From: RBG-16-64-43 sp035288225
GTDB taxonomy: Bacteria; Chloroflexota; Anaerolineae; Anaerolineales; RBG-16-64-43
Direction of reading: 5' to 3'
DNA length: 64,000 bases
Assembly (NCBI GenBank): GCA_035288225.1
Contig: DATEAT010000031.1
Span: 50,249-114,248 of the forward strand
The notes beneath the pieces were generated by a model that had not been told where the DNA came from, ran no database searches, and was given only the letters and a program-made list of their open reading frames with translations. Below are positions 52,471-61,648 of this stretch, one piece after another. A program made the translations under genes and the position numbers. Every line of letters begins with the position of its first letter. The stretch's first letter is position 1.

Positions 52471-54138
52471 TTACGGCCGCGGCCCGGAGCGGCGCATGGC
52501 TCGCGTCCCAATCCGCTCCAGGAGATGGGTGCCGCCGCCGATCAGCGCCGGCAGCACGACGCCCAGAGAACATGTGAGCAGCAATTGTAACAAACCCAGA
52601 AAGGCCAAGAAGGCGAAGAGGAAATCGGGTAGCCTCCAGGTGAGGCGCAATCCAAAGTTCCAGAAACCCGGGAGGAGCAGTGGCAGAATCATCGCGGCCG
52701 CCAGCAGCGTGTAGAGCTGCAGACGCTGCGCAACAGGCACCCCGCGCTCGCCGCGCCGCCACGCCTGCCAGGTGACGAGAGCGGCTCCCAGCAGGTAGCC
52801 GGCCAGGCCGTTGACACCCGCGGCGGTCAGAATCCCTGTCTGGCTTTCCACGCTGCTCAACGAGTAGGTTCGCTGCTCAATCAGGATATATAAAACATGG
52901 AAGAGCACGACCGCCGACAGAGCGGGCAGCGCGAGCGGGGCGAGGGCGCGGCGCGCGCGAAGCGCGGCGGCGGCGAGCAGGGCCAGCACCGCCACGGAAA
53001 TCACCGCGCGCGGCAGGCGTTCGCCCGCGAGGCGGGCCCCCCGGGCGCGCTGCATGACGGCCTGCGCCTCGGCCACCGGGTCCGCAGCTCTGGCGATGCT
53101 TGTGGTTGATCCGGGTTGGCCGATGGCCGTGAGATAAGCCTGGGCGAGCGCGGTCTGTTGTTGTGCGAGGGCTGCCAAGGATTGTGGCGGTCTGACGAGG
53201 ATCGGCAGAATGTGGCCCTGGTTGGCCGAGGGCAAGGGCACGCCGAGCAGAGTGGCCATGGTCGGCGCGACGTCGGCCATGGCGATTGTGCCCAGTTCGC
53301 CGGGTTTTACGCCGGCGCCGGCTACGACGAAGACCGTGCTCAAGGCGTCTGCATCCTGGCCGCCATGCCCGCCACGATCGATCTGCCCGTGATCGCCGAC
53401 GACCAGCAGCGTGTCGCGCGTCAAATCGAGCTGCGAGATAATCGAATGCAGCATTCCATCCACACGTGCCGCCGCTTCGGCCCAGTGTGGATCGCGTGGG
53501 CCGCCTTCGTGATGGCCGGCGTAATCGACCTGGTCGAGATGAATGAGGATGAGACGGGCGTCTCGAGCGGCCAGCCAGGGCAGGGCGGCCTCAAGGACGG
53601 TCACATCGGCGGCATGGTCTTCCCCTGCAGTAAAGAACCCAGCGTCCCGCTCAGCGGCAGGGATCATACGCTCGAACCAGTTGAAGCCCGAGACGGCGGT
53701 TGTCAAACCGGCGCGATGACTCACACTGAACAGCGTTTCGGCGGGCAGCGGCGTAAGCACGTCGTAGGCGAGGTTGAGCAAGGGCGCGCCGCTGACCTCG
53801 GGATAGGCGCCGCTGAGAAGTGCAGCCCACATGGGCTCGGAGTACGAAGGCGGGCGGGCAAGCATTTCGGCCGCGGCACCTTTTGCTCGCAACTCGGCCA
53901 GGTTCGGCATGAGGTGCGAGTCGAGCGAGGTGTCGTAACGCAGCGCGTCGACGAGCACGATCACCAGGCGCTCGGTCTGCGCCTCGCCCACCGCGGCGGC
54001 CTGCGGCAGAACCTCGGCACGGAAGGGCGAGCGGAAGGCCGACATCGAATTCATCAGGCCGGCCAGAGCCAGACCGCTCAACCCGGCCAGGACCAGAAAT
54101 CCGAATGAGCTGAGGGCCAACACTCGATAGCGGCGCAT
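52471..54138 (-). CDS. membrane-bound alkaline phosphatase-superfamily hydrolase
   Basis: A 555-residue protein. An N-terminal helix is followed by an extracytoplasmic phosphodiesterase/sulfatase-fold domain with VIVLVDALRYDTSLDSHLMPNL, the Ser/Thr-rich loop PSYSEPMWAALLSGAYPE, HLDQVDYAGHHEGGPRD and VVGDHGQIDRGGHGG (metal ligands). The C-terminal about 180 residues contain several helices. This resembles phosphoethanolamine/GPI-anchor-type transferases in layout. ATG at 54138 has CGGAGGTATTG upstream. It is the first gene of the operon with maf, PBP and rsgA. Confidence 0.82.
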   Translation of the reverse strand: MRRYRVLALSSFGFLVLAGLSGLALAGLMNSMSAFRSPFRAEVLPQAAAVGEAQTERLVIVLVDALRYDTSLDSHLMPNLAELRAKGAAAEMLARPPSYSEPMWAALLSGAYPEVSGAPLLNLAYDVLTPLPAETLFSVSHRAGLTTAVSGFNWFERMIPAAERDAGFFTAGEDHAADVTVLEAALPWLAARDARLILIHLDQVDYAGHHEGGPRDPHWAEAAARVDGMLHSIISQLDLTRDTLLVVGDHGQIDRGGHGGQDADALSTVFVVAGAGVKPGELGTIAMADVAPTMATLLGVPLPSANQGHILPILVRPPQSLAALAQQQTALAQAYLTAIGQPGSTTSIARAADPVAEAQAVMQRARGARLAGERLPRAVISVAVLALLAAAALRARRALAPLALPALSAVVLFHVLYILIEQRTYSLSSVESQTGILTAAGVNGLAGYLLGAALVTWQAWRRGERGVPVAQRLQLYTLLAAAMILPLLLPGFWNFGLRLTWRLPDFLFAFLAFLGLLQLLLTCSLGVVLPALIGGGTHLLERIGTRAMRRSGPRP

Positions 54139-54182
54139 CAATACCTCCGGGCGGTCATTCTAGCATGTGTGCCCGGCGGGCC

Positions 54183-54211
54183 TTGTGAGGCGCGCCCGGC
54201 CGGGCTAGAAT
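54183..54211 (+). promoter_or_regulatory. trmD promoter
   Basis: TTGTGA at 54183-54188 and TAGAAT at 54206-54211 are 17 bases apart. The divergent phosphatase gene has TGCTAGAAT on the minus strand around 54160-54168 as a possible extended -10. Confidence 0.6.
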
Positions 54212-54272
54212 CGTACGCACGGGTCGCACGCAGCGACACGGGATCCCATCCAGGATACTGAGCGGGACAACG

Positions 54273-55055
54273 ATGCTGGACGTAGAAATCTTCACCCTGT
54301 TCCCCGGGATGTTCGAAAGCCCGCTGCGCGAGAGCATTCTCGGCCGCGCGCTGGCTCGCGGCTTGCTGCGCATCCGGCTTCACAATATTCGCGACTATGC
54401 CACCGACCGGCATCAGGTGACCGACGACACGCCTTATGGGGGCGGAGGTGGCATGGTCATGAAGCCCGAGCCGATCTTCGCGGCCGTCGAAGCGGCGCTG
54501 GGCGATCCGCCGCGCCTGCCGGTCATTCTGCTTTCGCCTCAAGGGGGCCTGTTCACCCAGGAGCGCGCCTGGCAGCTGGCCCAAGCCCCCGGCTTCGCGT
54601 TGCTGTGCGGCCGCTATGAGGGCGTGGATGAGCGCGTACGCGAGCATCTGGCAACCGAGGAGCTCTCGGTCGGCGACTACGTGTTGAGCGGCGGGGAGCT
54701 CGCGGCCATGGTCGTGGTCGAAGCGGTGTCTCGCCTGCTGCCGGGTGCCATCGGGGATGAAGACGGCGCGCTCGACGACAGCCTGTCGAGCGGGCTGCTC
54801 GAGTATCCCCACTATACGCGACCGGCGGATTATCGCGGATGGCGTGTGCCGGAGGTGTTGGCCTCCGGGCATCACGCGGAAATCGCTCGCTGGCGGCGAG
54901 AGCAGGCGCTGTACCGCACCTGGCAGCGCCGACCCGACTTGCTGGCCAAGGCCGCCCTCACGCCGCGCGAGCGCGCACTCGTCGACGAGTGGCAAGCGCA
55001 GCACAACGCGCACGAAAAACCGACCGAGAACGGGGACGACAACCCTCTCGCTTAG
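54273..55055 (+). CDS. trmD: tRNA (guanine-N1)-methyltransferase
   Basis: A 260-residue SPOUT methyltransferase. The start is MLDVEIFTLFPGMFESPLRESILGRA; RLHNIRDYATDRHQVTDDTPYGGGGGMVMKPEP and LCGRYEGVDERVREHL ... SVGDYVLSGGELAAMV form the knotted SAM site. It methylates G37 of tRNA. The last about 20 residues are a charged tail. Unlike many genomes, rimM, rpsP and rplS are not next to it. Confidence 0.97.
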   Translation: MLDVEIFTLFPGMFESPLRESILGRALARGLLRIRLHNIRDYATDRHQVTDDTPYGGGGGMVMKPEPIFAAVEAALGDPPRLPVILLSPQGGLFTQERAWQLAQAPGFALLCGRYEGVDERVREHLATEELSVGDYVLSGGELAAMVVVEAVSRLLPGAIGDEDGALDDSLSSGLLEYPHYTRPADYRGWRVPEVLASGHHAEIARWRREQALYRTWQRRPDLLAKAALTPRERALVDEWQAQHNAHEKPTENGDDNPLA

Positions 55056-55161
55056 GATCCGCGCCGACGAGCACGCGCCGCCTGAGATCGTGTAACGAGT
55101 TTGTAGTCACGCAGGTCGACCGGTACCGGTCGAAATTACCCGAATAGGCCACCCGGCCGTC

Positions 55162-55190
55162 TTGACCCTCATCTAGCCCTGTGCTATAGT
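55162..55190 (+). promoter_or_regulatory. promoter of the ABC uptake locus
   Basis: TTGACC at 55162-55167 and TATAGT at 55185-55190 are 17 bases apart with TGC immediately before the -10. The start would be near 55197, about 40 bases before the SBP gene. Confidence 0.75.
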
Positions 55191-55237
55191 CCAGTCGTTC
55201 AGCCCTCATCAGTCAGTCTTCACCGCTCGGAGCAGAT

Positions 55238-57214
55238 GTGCGGCGCACTATTTCGGCTGGCTCGTTGGGTGTGGGCTCAGTCGCCTTGAGAAACCCCAGC
55301 GCATCACCCGCTCGCGCAATCCGCGCGCTGATCTCTCTCGTGTTCACGGCGCTGTTCCTCTTCGCCTGCACTGGTGGCGGCACGCCTTTGCCGCCCCTAG
55401 CGTCGCCCTCCCCCAACCCAACCGCCTCCCCGATCCCTGCACCGCCCACCACGCTGATGGTGTGCCTCGGCGCGGAACCGCAAAGCCTTTATCTCAACAG
55501 CGGCAATGACCTAGCGATGCGCACCGTGCTGGAGGCGATCTACGACGGCCCGATCGACAGCAACGGATTCGGCTATCAGCCGGTGATCCTCGCAAGCCTG
55601 CCGTCAATCGAAAACAAGGGGGCGGTCGTGGCGCCCGTAGCGGTCCGCGAAGGCGACCGCGTCTTGAACAATGCCGGCGTGCCCGTCACCCTGGCGGTCG
55701 GAGAAACGATTCGTCCCGCCGGATGCCGCGATGCGTCATGCGCCACGACGTATTCCGGCGGCGACCTGACGATGGATCAATTGACGGCGAACTTCGACCT
55801 GCGTCAAGGCATTGCCTGGTCGGATGGAGTGCCGCTCACCGCCGACGACTCGCTCTTCGCCTTCGAAGTTGCCTCCAGCCCCGACACCCCGCTCTCTCCC
55901 TATGAACGGGATCGCCTCGACCGCACGCTGAGCTACAAGGTGCTGGATTCGTTGACCGTGCAGTGGGTGGGGGTGCCCGGTTGGCTCGACCCTGCTTATA
56001 TGTTGCGGTTCCAGACTCCGTTGCCGCGCCACGCCTACGGCGATATCGCGCCCAAGGATCTGCTCGTGTCGGAGCTGGCCACGCGCCGGCCGTTGGGGTG
56101 GGGCGCGTACGTCATCGAGGAATGGCAGCCTGGCCGTTACATTGCATTGACCAAGAACACTCGCTACTGGCGCGCCGATGAAGGTCTGCCGTACTTTGAC
56201 GAGATGACCTTTCGATTCATCGGGGCGGATGCCGATGGAAGTGTAGCGGCGCTCCTGGCGGGTGAATGTGATGTGGTGGACCAGAGCGTAGCGCTCGATG
56301 ACCGCTTGCCCTTACTCATGGCTTTGCGCGACCGCGGTGTGATTACGCTTTCGTATACGCCCGGCACCGCTTGGGAACACATTGACTTCAATTTGCAGCC
56401 GGTGACTCCTTATGTCTACCAGCATCCGCCGCTGCTTGCGGAACCGCAGTTGCGGCAGGCGCTGGCCTTGTGCACCGACCGCACGACTCTGATTGAGGCG
56501 CTGTTCCACGGGGCGACGCACGTGCCGGCCTCGTTTGCATCGCCGCTCAGCCCGCTGGCCAACCCGGAGGTGGCGCCGTTGGCTTACGACCCGGAGCGCG
56601 GGAAGCAGATGCTGGAAGCTCTTGGCTGGCGCCTGCCCACGGCCGGCGCCAGCACGCTGCGCGTGGCCTCCGGTGTGCGCGGTGTCACGGGCGGCACTCC
56701 GCTGCGCTTGGATCTGTATGCCGTGAGCGGAGTTCAACGTCGGGCAGCAGTGGAAATGCTGGTGGCCAACCTCGCCGAATGTGGTATCGCCTTGAACGTG
56801 CAATTCTTCGACAGCGGGCTGTTGCGTGCCGGGAGTGACGGCGCGGTGTTTGGGCGGCAATTTACAATGGCGCAATACGCCTGGCTGAGCGGCCCCACGC
56901 CCTCTTGTGAGTTGTATCTGGGCCGTGAAATCCCCTCCGCCGAGAATGGCTGGATCGGCCAGAATGCGACGGGCTTCAGCAATGCCGCATATGACGCAGC
57001 CTGCGAATCTGCTCTCGCCGCCTTGCCCGACGAGGCCGCCTACGCCGAGGGGTTCCGGCGAGCCCAGCAGATCTTCGCCGAGGCGTTGCCCTCGCTGCCG
57101 CTGTACCTCAAATTGCGCGTGCTAGCAGGCCGTCCCGATCTGGTGGGTCTGCAGGCAGACCCGACCTCGGCCTCCGGGATGTGGAATATCGAGGCCCTTT
57201 CCCTGAGTGATTGA
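55238..57214 (+). CDS. peptide/oligopeptide ABC transporter substrate-binding lipoprotein (SBP family 5)
   Basis: A 658-residue lipoprotein; the lipobox LFAC is about 43 residues in, followed by a Pro/Ser/Thr linker and the SBP_bac_5 domain. Recognisable parts are LTMDQLTANFDLRQGIAWSDGVPLTADDSLFAFEVA and GWGAYVIEEWQPGRYIALTKNTRYWRADEGLPYFDE. LREALALCTDRTTLIE-like sequence appears later (LRQALALCTDRTTLIEALFHG). It captures peptides or similar solutes outside the membrane. The GTG at 55238 is the start that includes the signal. The ATPase genes follow after 311 bases. Confidence 0.85.
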   Translation: MRRTISAGSLGVGSVALRNPSASPARAIRALISLVFTALFLFACTGGGTPLPPLASPSPNPTASPIPAPPTTLMVCLGAEPQSLYLNSGNDLAMRTVLEAIYDGPIDSNGFGYQPVILASLPSIENKGAVVAPVAVREGDRVLNNAGVPVTLAVGETIRPAGCRDASCATTYSGGDLTMDQLTANFDLRQGIAWSDGVPLTADDSLFAFEVASSPDTPLSPYERDRLDRTLSYKVLDSLTVQWVGVPGWLDPAYMLRFQTPLPRHAYGDIAPKDLLVSELATRRPLGWGAYVIEEWQPGRYIALTKNTRYWRADEGLPYFDEMTFRFIGADADGSVAALLAGECDVVDQSVALDDRLPLLMALRDRGVITLSYTPGTAWEHIDFNLQPVTPYVYQHPPLLAEPQLRQALALCTDRTTLIEALFHGATHVPASFASPLSPLANPEVAPLAYDPERGKQMLEALGWRLPTAGASTLRVASGVRGVTGGTPLRLDLYAVSGVQRRAAVEMLVANLAECGIALNVQFFDSGLLRAGSDGAVFGRQFTMAQYAWLSGPTPSCELYLGREIPSAENGWIGQNATGFSNAAYDAACESALAALPDEAAYAEGFRRAQQIFAEALPSLPLYLKLRVLAGRPDLVGLQADPTSASGMWNIEALSLSD

Positions 57215-57525
57215 GGCAATGTGGTATACTTTCCTTCCAAATTAGCGTCCTGTGGTGCTGGGCGCCGACTGTGGGGGGCCCGGTTGCGGCAGCCGTGGGT
57301 CCGACCAGCCGGCCCTTGCGGTGCGGACCGCCCGGCGGAGATCGGATGCGATTTGGCTGCGGCGTCCCCTCTCACGACCGTGCCGGACACGGCCGACACA
57401 CAGCACACTTCCGCACTCTGCAGCACCTAGACAACAGGGGGTTGTCGGCTCGCGAGGCCCATTGGGCCGTCGTGAGCGTACCCGCACATCCCTCCAAATG
57501 GGGTGGAGGCAGACAGAGAGGTGCA
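57215..57525 (+). promoter_or_regulatory. extended -10 promoter and long leader before the ATPase genes
   Basis: TGGTATACT at 57222-57230, just after the SBP stop, is an extended -10. It would start a second transcript near 57237 with about 290 untranslated bases before ATG 57526. The leader is GC-rich with several short inverted repeats; I recognise no known riboswitch core. No coding sequence is evident. Confidence 0.55.
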
Positions 57526-58515
57526 ATGGCAGACCTGCTGGATGTCAAAGGTCTGGAGACCCGCTTCAAGACGCGCGACGGGGTGGTGCATGCCGTCAAC
57601 GGAGTCTCTTTTAATATCAAAGAGGGAGAAACGCTTGGAGTGGTAGGGGAAAGCGCATGCGGCAAGACCGTCACGATGCTCTCCCTCTTGCGTCTCATAC
57701 CCGTCCCTCCGGGCAAGATTGCCGCGGGTACGGCGTTGTTCCAGGGCAGCGATCTGCTGACGATGACGGAAGAAGAGATCCGTCATGTGCGCGGCGCGCG
57801 CATCAGCATGGTCTTCCAAGACCCGATGACCTCCTTCAACCCGGTGCTCACCATCGGCCGCCAGCTCACCGAGCCGCTCGAACTGCACCTGGGCATGAGT
57901 CAGACTCAGGCGCGGGAGCGTGCGGTTGAGCTCATGCGCATGGTGAACATCCCCCAGGCCGAGGATCGGCTGAACGATTATCCGCACCAGTTCTCGGGTG
58001 GCATGCGCCAGCGGGTGATGATTGCTATGGCGCTCTCGTGCACCCCGCAGGTGCTGATCGCCGATGAACCCACGACGGCCCTCGATGTGACCATCCAGGC
58101 GCAGATTATTGAGCTGGTCAAGCGCTTGCGCGATGAGATCGGCATGGCCGTCATCTGGATCACCCACGACCTGGGGATTGTTGCCGGGCTGGCCAAGCGG
58201 GTGCTGGTCATGTACGCCGGCTATATTATTGAAGAGGCCCCGGTCAAAGAGCTTTACGGCAACCCCCTGCATCCATACACCCTTGGCCTGATGGGCAGCC
58301 TGCCACGGCTCGACGACACACAACACCGGCGTCTGGTTTCGATTGACGGAGTTCCGCCGACGCTATACGAGAAACCCGACCACTGCCCGTTTGCCCCACG
58401 CTGCACGCATGCGTATGAGCGCTGCTGGAAGGAAAACCCCCTGCTCCTGCCCGTGGGCGTCGAGCACCGCGCGGCCTGCTGGGTGGACGTCAAGACCGGG
58501 AGCCATCGCGAATGA
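57526..58515 (+). CDS. oligopeptide ABC transporter ATP-binding protein (DppD/OppD type)
   Basis: A 329-residue ATPase. Walker A GESACGKTVT, Q loop VFQDPMTSFNP, signature FSGGMRQRV, Walker B VLIADEPTTALDVT and the C-terminal oligopeptide extension with the 4Fe-4S-type cysteines in CPFAPRCTHAYERCW. The ATG at 57526 follows AGAGAGGTGCA. The stop overlaps the DppF start by 4 bases. It forms a heterodimer with DppF to power the DppBC channel. Confidence 0.95.
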   Translation: MADLLDVKGLETRFKTRDGVVHAVNGVSFNIKEGETLGVVGESACGKTVTMLSLLRLIPVPPGKIAAGTALFQGSDLLTMTEEEIRHVRGARISMVFQDPMTSFNPVLTIGRQLTEPLELHLGMSQTQARERAVELMRMVNIPQAEDRLNDYPHQFSGGMRQRVMIAMALSCTPQVLIADEPTTALDVTIQAQIIELVKRLRDEIGMAVIWITHDLGIVAGLAKRVLVMYAGYIIEEAPVKELYGNPLHPYTLGLMGSLPRLDDTQHRRLVSIDGVPPTLYEKPDHCPFAPRCTHAYERCWKENPLLLPVGVEHRAACWVDVKTGSHRE

Positions 58516-59492
58516 GCGACGACAACATCCTGCTGCGAGTCGATCATCTCGTCAAGCATTTTCCAATCACGCGCGGGATCATCATACAGCGCCAGATTGG
58601 GGCGGTTCACGCGGTGGACGATATTTCCTTTTTCATCAAGCGCGGCGAGACCTTTGGGCTGGTGGGCGAATCGGGGTGCGGCAAGTCGACCACCGGCCGC
58701 ACCATCTTGCAGTTGTACCGCCCGACCTCGGGTCACGTCTACTTTGAAGATGCCGACCTGACAACCCTCAAGCCCGAGAAAATGCGCCTGATGCGGCGGC
58801 GGATGCAAATGATCTTCCAGGATCCGTACGCCAGCCTGAACCCACGCATGACGGTTGGCGAAATCGTCGGAGAGCCGCTGGTCGTCCACGGGGTGTTGAA
58901 GGGCGCGGCGGCGGAGGAGCGCGTAGAGCAGTTGCTCTCGTTGGTGGGCCTCAACCCGGCCTTTGCCAACCGCTTCCCGCACGAGTTCTCGGGAGGCCAG
59001 CGCCAGCGCATCGGCGTGGCGCGCGCCCTGGCCCTGCAGCCGTCGCTCATCGTGTGCGACGAACCCATCTCGGCCCTGGATGTCTCCATCCAGGCGCAGG
59101 TGGTTAACCTGCTCGAGGATCTGCAGAGCCAGTTTGGCCTGACCTACCTCTTCATCGCGCACGACCTCTCGATGGTGCGCCACATCTCGAACCGCGTGGC
59201 GGTGATGTACTTGGGCATCATCGTCGAGCTGGCCAGCCGCGATGAGTTGTTCGCGCACCCGTTGCACCCGTATACGCAGGCCCTGATGTCGGCGGTGCCC
59301 GTGGCCGACCCGGCGGTGGAAGAGAAACGGCACCGCATCATCCTGGAGGGCGACGTGCCTAGCCCGGTCAACCCGCCCTCGGGCTGCCGCTTCCGCACCC
59401 GCTGCCCGCTGGCGCGCGAGATTTGCGCCGAGCAAGTGCCCGAGTGGCGCGAGCTCTCGCCCATGCACTGGGTCGCCTGCCACATGGTCTGA
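58512..59492 (+). CDS. oligopeptide ABC transporter ATP-binding protein (DppF/OppF type)
   Basis: A 326-residue ATPase: Walker A GESGCGKSTTG, IFQDPYASLNPRMTVGEIV, signature FSGGQRQRIGVARAL, Walker B IVCDEPISALDVS and CRFRTRCPLAREIC near the C-terminus. Overlap with DppD by 4 bases indicates coupled translation. Normal length for the OppF family. Confidence 0.95.
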   Translation: MSDDNILLRVDHLVKHFPITRGIIIQRQIGAVHAVDDISFFIKRGETFGLVGESGCGKSTTGRTILQLYRPTSGHVYFEDADLTTLKPEKMRLMRRRMQMIFQDPYASLNPRMTVGEIVGEPLVVHGVLKGAAAEERVEQLLSLVGLNPAFANRFPHEFSGGQRQRIGVARALALQPSLIVCDEPISALDVSIQAQVVNLLEDLQSQFGLTYLFIAHDLSMVRHISNRVAVMYLGIIVELASRDELFAHPLHPYTQALMSAVPVADPAVEEKRHRIILEGDVPSPVNPPSGCRFRTRCPLAREICAEQVPEWRELSPMHWVACHMV

Positions 59493-59609
59493 TTGCTTTG
59501 TGGGTTCGAAAGGGAAGGAGGTGATTGCCGGGCCCAGGCATTTCGAAAACAACGAAAAACCGCGATTGAGTCTGAGTTTGAGTTTGAAACCCTTACAAGG
59601 AGGGGAAGC

Positions 59610-61415
59610 ATGCGTACTAAGGTCTTGAGTGTTGCGTCTCTGTTTATCGTGGCCTCCGTCCTGCTCGCGGCCTGCGGCGGTGGTACCCCGCAAACCGTGG
59701 TGCAGACGGTGATGGTCGCGGGCACGCCCCAGTTGGTCGAGGTCACCGCGGCCCCGCCCGCCGGCGCGAAGATCCTGCACATGAGCACCTCCGGTGCGGG
59801 CGACGTACCGACGGTGGACCCCAACATCGCCGAAGACACGACGTCCATCGAGATCGTCAACATCACGAACATCGGTCTGACCTACCTGCGAGAGGCCGAT
59901 GCCACGCTGCACCCCGGCATGGCCCAGACGTGGGACATCTCAGCGGATGGCCTGACCTACACCTTCCACCTGCTGCCCAATATCCCGTGGGTCCGATGGA
60001 ACGGCACCGAGGTGGAGAAGGTCCAATCGTGCCCGGATGAATCCGGCGCCACGAAGGACCGCGTCGTGACGGCGTACGACTTTGAGTACGGAATGAAGCG
60101 CGCCTTGACTCCGGCGATCGCCTCGCCCTACGCCTACGTGCTCGCCTTTGCTGTCCAGGGCGCCTCTGCGTACAACAACGGCAAGGGCCCGGTCGAGGAT
60201 GTGGCCGTGAAGGCCATCGACGACGTCACCCTCGAGGTGAAATTCGTCGAGGACGCCGCCTACAACATCAACATCATCGGCCTATGGACGGGGCATGCCA
60301 CGCCCAAGTGGATCATCGAGGGCGATGACTGCACCGATGCCCGCGGCGACCGATGGGGCGAGCCCGGCTTCTTCCAGGGCTTTGGCCCGTTCACGCTGAA
60401 GGAATGGGTGCACGACTCGTACATCTCGGTAGTCAAGAACCCGTTCTGGCCAGGGACGCCGGATATCGCGGTCCCGAAACTGGATGAGATCCAGTTCGTT
60501 ATGCTGGATGCGGTCGCGCAGCTGGCCGAGTACGAGGCGGGGAACATCGACGTGTCGCTTGTCCCCTCGGCAGACACCGATCGCGTCAAGGCCGACCCGG
60601 TGCTTTCGAAGGAGTACTATAACGCCCCGAACCTGTGCTCCTACTACTACGGGTTCAACACCAAGGCCAAGTTCGTCGATGACGTGCGCGTGCGCCAGGC
60701 CCTCTCGATGGCGATCGACCGCCAGGGCCTGATCGACAACGTGCTCAAGGCGGGACAGGAACCGGCGCAGTGGTTCTCGCGCCCTGGGCTGGTCGCTGCC
60801 CCGACGATGGCCGACCACCCGGACCTGGGCATCAAATCGGATCCGGTGGCGGCCAAGGCCCTGCTCGACGCGTACCTGGCGGAGAAGGGCATCACCGCAG
60901 CCGACATGGACCTCACCTTGATGTTCAACACCTCCTCCGGCCACCAGCGCATCGCTGAGGCCATCCAGCAGATGTGGAAGGCCAACCTGGGCCTCGATGT
61001 CAAGGTGACCAACCAGGAATGGGCAGTCTACCTGGCAACCGTCAAGGACCCGGTGGCGACGCCGCAAATCTGGCGCATGGGTTGGTGCCCGGACTACCCG
61101 GATACCAACAACTACATCCGTGAGGTGTTCATCTTCGGTGGTTCGAGCAACCCGAAGGAAGGCGGCGGCATCAACTGGGGACCCGGCGACTCGAACTATG
61201 ACGATTGGGAGAAGCTGCTTCTCGCTGCAGCCAAGGAGCGCGATCCGCAGAAGCGCATTGAAATGTATGCGCAGGCGGAAGAGACCCTGGTGAAGACCGA
61301 GGCCGCGATCATCCCGATCTACTGGTACGTGTCGTCCAGTGTGACGAAGCCCTACGTGATCCGCACCTACTCGGTGACGGGCCACCAAGACTACACCGAC
61401 TGGGACCTCAAGTAG
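59610..61415 (+). CDS. peptide ABC transporter substrate-binding lipoprotein (SBP family 5)
   Basis: A 601-residue lipoprotein with lipobox LLAAC 21 residues in and the SBP_bac_5 domain. Clear family parts are DGLTYTFHLLPNIPWVRWNG, VTAYDFEYGMKRALTP, FGPFTLKEWVHDSYISVVKNPFWPGTPDI and VRVRQALSMAIDRQGLIDNVLKAG. ATG at 59610 has AAGGAGGGGAAGC upstream. It lies between the ATPases and permeases and is separated from dppB by a very strong palindrome. It may supply a different solute than the first SBP. Confidence 0.92.
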   Translation: MRTKVLSVASLFIVASVLLAACGGGTPQTVVQTVMVAGTPQLVEVTAAPPAGAKILHMSTSGAGDVPTVDPNIAEDTTSIEIVNITNIGLTYLREADATLHPGMAQTWDISADGLTYTFHLLPNIPWVRWNGTEVEKVQSCPDESGATKDRVVTAYDFEYGMKRALTPAIASPYAYVLAFAVQGASAYNNGKGPVEDVAVKAIDDVTLEVKFVEDAAYNINIIGLWTGHATPKWIIEGDDCTDARGDRWGEPGFFQGFGPFTLKEWVHDSYISVVKNPFWPGTPDIAVPKLDEIQFVMLDAVAQLAEYEAGNIDVSLVPSADTDRVKADPVLSKEYYNAPNLCSYYYGFNTKAKFVDDVRVRQALSMAIDRQGLIDNVLKAGQEPAQWFSRPGLVAAPTMADHPDLGIKSDPVAAKALLDAYLAEKGITAADMDLTLMFNTSSGHQRIAEAIQQMWKANLGLDVKVTNQEWAVYLATVKDPVATPQIWRMGWCPDYPDTNNYIREVFIFGGSSNPKEGGGINWGPGDSNYDDWEKLLLAAAKERDPQKRIEMYAQAEETLVKTEAAIIPIYWYVSSSVTKPYVIRTYSVTGHQDYTDWDLK

Positions 61416-61435
61416 TAAGATCGACCGTTCGTGCT

Positions 61436-61463
61436 TGGGGGGAGGGCGCGCGCCCTCCCCCCA
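61436..61463 (+). terminator. perfect palindrome after the second SBP gene
   Basis: A perfect 14-bp inverted repeat (centre between 61449 and 61450, arms GGGGGGAGGGCGC and complement plus T-A) has almost no loop as DNA. There is no T-tract, so it more likely works as an mRNA stabiliser or attenuator that keeps SBP expression above that of the permeases. Confidence 0.65.
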
Positions 61464-61648
61464 GGTTGGCGCACAGGATCGCTACGTGATCGGCATCGGA
61501 TTGGATCGCTGCCTGAAAAACTCGCGCAACGGACCAGCCCGATGTCGCGCACGGCACAAGTCCGAGACGGCCTGGAAGATTGGCCAGGTCGCGGGAAGTT
61601 GTGTGACGCAGGCACCAACCCGTCGCAATTGCGCCAAGGAGTAGCCCC

